NCBI RefSeq assembly: GCF_947496075.1
Contig: NZ_CANMBJ010000002.1
Coordinates: forward strand, 744,001 to 808,000
DNA length: 64,000 nucleotides
DNA from: an uncultured Tateyamaria sp.
GTDB taxonomy: Bacteria; Pseudomonadota; Alphaproteobacteria; Rhodobacterales; Rhodobacteraceae
Reading direction: 5' to 3'
Notes under the pieces: generated by a model
The model's input: the letters and a program-made list of their open reading frames with translations, nothing else
What the model was told of the DNA's origin: nothing
Database searches by the model: none
Part shown: piece after piece, positions 61,436 through 64,000 of the stretch
Numbering within the stretch: position 1 is the stretch's first letter
How the letters are laid out: every line of letters starts with the position of its first letter
Made by a program: the position numbers and the translations under genes

Positions 61436-63313
61436 TCAACTGGCCTTCCGCATCCCCATGACACGCGCCCGCGCACGTGGATCACTGTCAAACAGCGCAG
61501 CCAATTGTTCAGTCATTGCACCGGCCAATTGTTCGACATCGGTAATGGTCACCGCGCGGTCATAATAGCGGGTCACGTCATGCCCGATCCCGATGGCCAA
61601 CAATTCAACGGCCTTCTTCCGTTCGACCATAGCAATCACATCTCGCAGATGTTTCTCGAGGTAATTGGCAGGGTTCACGGACAGGGTGCTGTCATCGACG
61701 GGCGCGCCATCCGAAATCACCATGAGGATCTTGCGCGCTTCGGGACGCCCCGCCATCCGGCGGTGCGCCCATTCCAGCGCCTCACCGTCGATGTTTTCCT
61801 TCAGCAGGCCTTCTTTCATCATCAGCCCCAGATTGGGCCGTGTCCGGCGCCAGGGCGCATCGGCCGACTTGTAGATGATGTGGCGCAGGTCGTTCAGACG
61901 CCCGGGCTGGCTGGGGCGTCCATCGTTCAGCCATGCCTCGCGGGCAAGGCCGCCTTTCCAGGCGCGGGTGGTGAAGCCGAGGATCTCAACCTTCACATTG
62001 CACCGCTCAAGCGTGCGGGCCAGAACGTCGGCACAGATAGCCGCAATTGAAATCGGACGCCCACGCATGGACCCAGAATTGTCGAGCAGCAGCGTGACGA
62101 CCGTATCGCGGAATTCAGTATCCTTTTCGACCTTGAAGGACAGCGGCGTCGTCGGGTTCGCTACCACGCGCGCCAGACGCCCGGCGTCCAGAATTCCTTC
62201 CTCGCGGTCGAACTCCCAGCTACGGTTCTGTTGCGCTTGCAAACGGCGCTGCAATTTGTTGGCCAATCGTGAAACAGCACCCTTTAATGGCTCCAATTGC
62301 TGATCCAGATAGGCCCGCAGGCGTTCCAACTCGACCGGCTCGGCCAGGTCCTCGGCGCCGATCTCTTCGTCATGGGTGTCGAGGTAGACTTTGTAGTCCG
62401 GATCAGCCTCGGACACCGGCTGCGGGGCAGGGGGCTCCAGCGGCGCCTCGCCTTCGGGCATCTCCGCCTCTTCGCCCATCTCCTGATCGGCCATGTCATC
62501 CATGGACACCTGGGCCTCTGAGGCATCTTGCGTCTCGTCCTGCGAGCTTTCAGGTGTGCCTTCGGCGTTCTCTTCGTCCTGATCGTCCTGACCAGTGCTG
62601 TCGGGTTCCTGCTCTTCTTCCTGGCCTTCCTCGGCCTGGTCTTCCTGATCCTCGTCCAGCTGATCAGGATCGTCACCCAACTGGTCACCATAACCGAGGT
62701 CCGTGATCACCTGCCGCGCAAAACGAGCAAAGGCGGCCTGGTCGTCCAGAATGTCACCAAGGTTTTCAAGCGTCCCACCCGCCTGATCCTCGATAAACCC
62801 GCGCCACAGCTCCATGGCGTTCTCGGCCCCTGCGGGCAGAGGGCGACCGGTCGCCAGATGGCGCACCAGATACCCGGCAGCTGCGGCCAACGGCACGTCA
62901 GACGCCTGTTTGCACTGATCATAGCCCTTGCGCAGAGCCTCGTTGGCAATCTTGGCATCAATATTACCAGCCGTGCCCGGCATATCCCGCGCACCCATCG
63001 CCTCACAGCGCGCCGTTTCCATGGCTTCATAAAGATCCCGCGCCATCTCGCCCTGGGGAGAGTAGCGCGCATGGGTCTGCCCGTTGTGATAGCGGCGGTG
63101 CAAGGCCAAAGCGTCAGCCGTCCCGCGGGCCAAAAGCACCTCTTCGCGGGTCATGCGACGGGAAACCTGTGGCAACCGCATGGAATCGCCGGACACACCC
63201 GCCGGATCGACGGAGTAAGAGACGTTCAACTCGGGATCGTTCGCCATGACCTTGGTGGCTTCGGCGAGGGCCTTCTTGAACGGATCGGCGGGGTTGTCGT
63301 TTTGGGTGCTCAT
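61436..63313 (-). CDS. cobT: Cobaltochelatase subunit CobT
   Basis: Protein of 625 residues from ATG 63313, which overlaps the upstream gene's stop by four bases. An N-terminal domain ([14 protein letters not shown]...) is followed by a long acidic Asp/Glu/Gln-rich stretch (about 205-290) and a C-terminal VWA domain with the MIDAS motif DNSGSMRG near residue 413 and TTRAWKGG. CobN, CobS and CobT form the ATP-driven cobalt chelatase of aerobic cobalamin synthesis; cobS and cobN are not in this window. Confidence 0.93.
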   Translation of the reverse strand: MSTQNDNPADPFKKALAEATKVMANDPELNVSYSVDPAGVSGDSMRLPQVSRRMTREEVLLARGTADALALHRRYHNGQTHARYSPQGEMARDLYEAMETARCEAMGARDMPGTAGNIDAKIANEALRKGYDQCKQASDVPLAAAAGYLVRHLATGRPLPAGAENAMELWRGFIEDQAGGTLENLGDILDDQAAFARFARQVITDLGYGDQLGDDPDQLDEDQEDQAEEGQEEEQEPDSTGQDDQDEENAEGTPESSQDETQDASEAQVSMDDMADQEMGEEAEMPEGEAPLEPPAPQPVSEADPDYKVYLDTHDEEIGAEDLAEPVELERLRAYLDQQLEPLKGAVSRLANKLQRRLQAQQNRSWEFDREEGILDAGRLARVVANPTTPLSFKVEKDTEFRDTVVTLLLDNSGSMRGRPISIAAICADVLARTLERCNVKVEILGFTTRAWKGGLAREAWLNDGRPSQPGRLNDLRHIIYKSADAPWRRTRPNLGLMMKEGLLKENIDGEALEWAHRRMAGRPEARKILMVISDGAPVDDSTLSVNPANYLEKHLRDVIAMVERKKAVELLAIGIGHDVTRYYDRAVTITDVEQLAGAMTEQLAALFDSDPRARARVMGMRKAS

Positions 63314-64000
63314 GCAGAACCGCCTACGGAATGGACAGATAGGGTGGCGCGCCCGGTTGCGAGGGCAACCAGCACATCCACATGGATATCAAGCGCATCG
63401 ATGACTTCATAGCCCACGTCGCGCCCGTCAAAGGCCAGATTCAGATCGGTCCCCGCCAGAACGACGGCCTGTGCGCCTGCGTCAACCAGCTTGCGGCCCT
63501 CTTCAATGAAGAAAGCGCGCTGAGTGTCTGTACAGCGGCCAGCAAGGGCCATGTCGGTATAGGCCGATCCGACACCGTCGATATCTTGAGGTGCAACCGC
63601 CTTGGTCTGCGCAAGTTGACCATACAGTTGCGTCCGCATCACGACACCCGTTCCAAGCAAACCGACGGTTTCAAAGCCTTGTGCAACGAAAAAGGCGTCA
63701 AGCGGGCTGACCGCGCTGACCAGTGGCAACGCAGACAGTGCAACAGTTTCCTCAAAGCAAAAGTGTCCGCCGAGCGAGGTGATAGCAGCACAGTCCGCAC
63801 CCGCCGCCTTCAACCGTTCAATGAGCACGGCGTAAATCTCTGCCTGCGCCTCCGTATTCCCTGCCAAATTGTTGGCCAGCAGCGTAGACGCCTCAGTATT
63901 TACAATCGTCAGGTCCAAAGGTGCATTCAGCGCCCGCATCGCGTCGGTCAGGCGTTGGTAATATACAACGGTTGCCGCGGGACCAATGCCGCCGATCAGG
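63310..64000 (-). CDS. Aspartate/glutamate-racemase-fold protein lacking the usual catalytic cysteines (partial)
   Basis: Frame runs from the right edge to 63310; about 229 residues are visible, and the start lies outside. [21 protein letters not shown] and [25 protein letters not shown] match the Asp/Glu racemase (aspartate racemase) fold. Where the first catalytic Cys (CNTAH) is expected there is ITSLGGHF, and where the second (GCTE) is expected there is LAGTDL, so both nucleophiles are replaced. A single nearby Cys (HFCFEE) may or may not compensate. Its stop overlaps the cobT ATG, so they are coupled. Confidence 0.7.
   Translation of the reverse strand, partial: LIGGIGPAATVVYYQRLTDAMRALNAPLDLTIVNTEASTLLANNLAGNTEAQAEIYAVLIERLKAAGADCAAITSLGGHFCFEETVALSALPLVSAVSPLDAFFVAQGFETVGLLGTGVVMRTQLYGQLAQTKAVAPQDIDGVGSAYTDMALAGRCTDTQRAFFIEEGRKLVDAGAQAVVLAGTDLNLAFDGRDVGYEVIDALDIHVDVLVALATGRATLSVHSVGGSA

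Overview
The window is a high-GC alphaproteobacterial chromosome segment, almost certainly from the Rhodobacteraceae (Roseobacter group). The evidence is a complete dcw cell-wall/division cluster with small DUF2484 proteins between murC and murB, a long Pro/Ala-rich FtsZ, meso-DAP-type MurE, CobT, a DUF1127 gene followed by a CcsR ('cuckoo') small-RNA array, and an alphaproteobacterial LexA-type box (GAAC-N7-GAAC) before a uvrD-type helicase. No plasmid or phage backbone is seen.

Layout. 1-2945 (minus): the start of a glycosyltransferase-like gene, then a four-gene overlapping operon encoding a ferric-reductase-like/Rieske fusion and three membrane-associated partners. 3183-6285 (plus): a glycine-betaine/proline-type ABC importer. 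6306-8152: a tRNA-Tyr gene whose 3' half is duplicated 1.76 kb away, enclosing one AT-rich pentapeptide-repeat membrane protein gene and no integrase. 8259-10031: rlmB, a zinc-ribbon protein with no ordinary start codon, a structured intergenic region with a strong terminator, and a CoA-binding protein. 10140-15520: histidine genes (hisA, hisF-hisE plus; hisH-hisB minus) mixed with small secreted DUF2147/DUF302 proteins and an AsnC-domain protein. 15714-17657: tRNA-Gly, two small exported proteins, a VOC protein and a phosphotransferase. 17654-25099: pyruvate carboxylase, an FMN-dependent 2-hydroxyacid dehydrogenase and the helicase. 25149-27239: an unusual 14-15 bp repeat array and an ECF41 sigma-factor operon with a textbook ECF41 promoter. 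27270-27803: a DUF1127 gene and six CCUCCUCCC hairpins. 28027-29875: Mrp/ApbC and a membrane protein.

30259-57390 is the dcw region: mraZ-rsmH-ftsL-ftsI-murE-murF-mraY-(SDR)-murD-[minus-strand flavoprotein, peroxiredoxin]-ftsW-murG-murC-(four small membrane proteins)-murB-ddl-ftsQ-ftsA-(exported protein)-ftsZ-terminator-lpxC-bamD-recN. Start/stop overlaps are frequent, so most of it is probably co-transcribed and translationally coupled. A long structured leader with MraZ-like operators precedes mraZ and resembles in position the UpsM RNA described in Rhodobacter. 57487-64000 holds a ClC channel (plus) and, on the minus strand, an Asp/Glu-racemase-fold protein coupled to cobT, then an aminopeptidase P and a DUF427 protein.

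The most noteworthy signals are the six-copy CcsR array, the tRNA-Tyr scar with its orphan pentapeptide gene, the zinc-ribbon gene starting at ATC, the ECF41 module with an exact promoter match, the AAACTGC-N3-TTTTG repeats, and a racemase-like protein lacking both expected catalytic cysteines. All calls come from reading the sequence; no database search was run.
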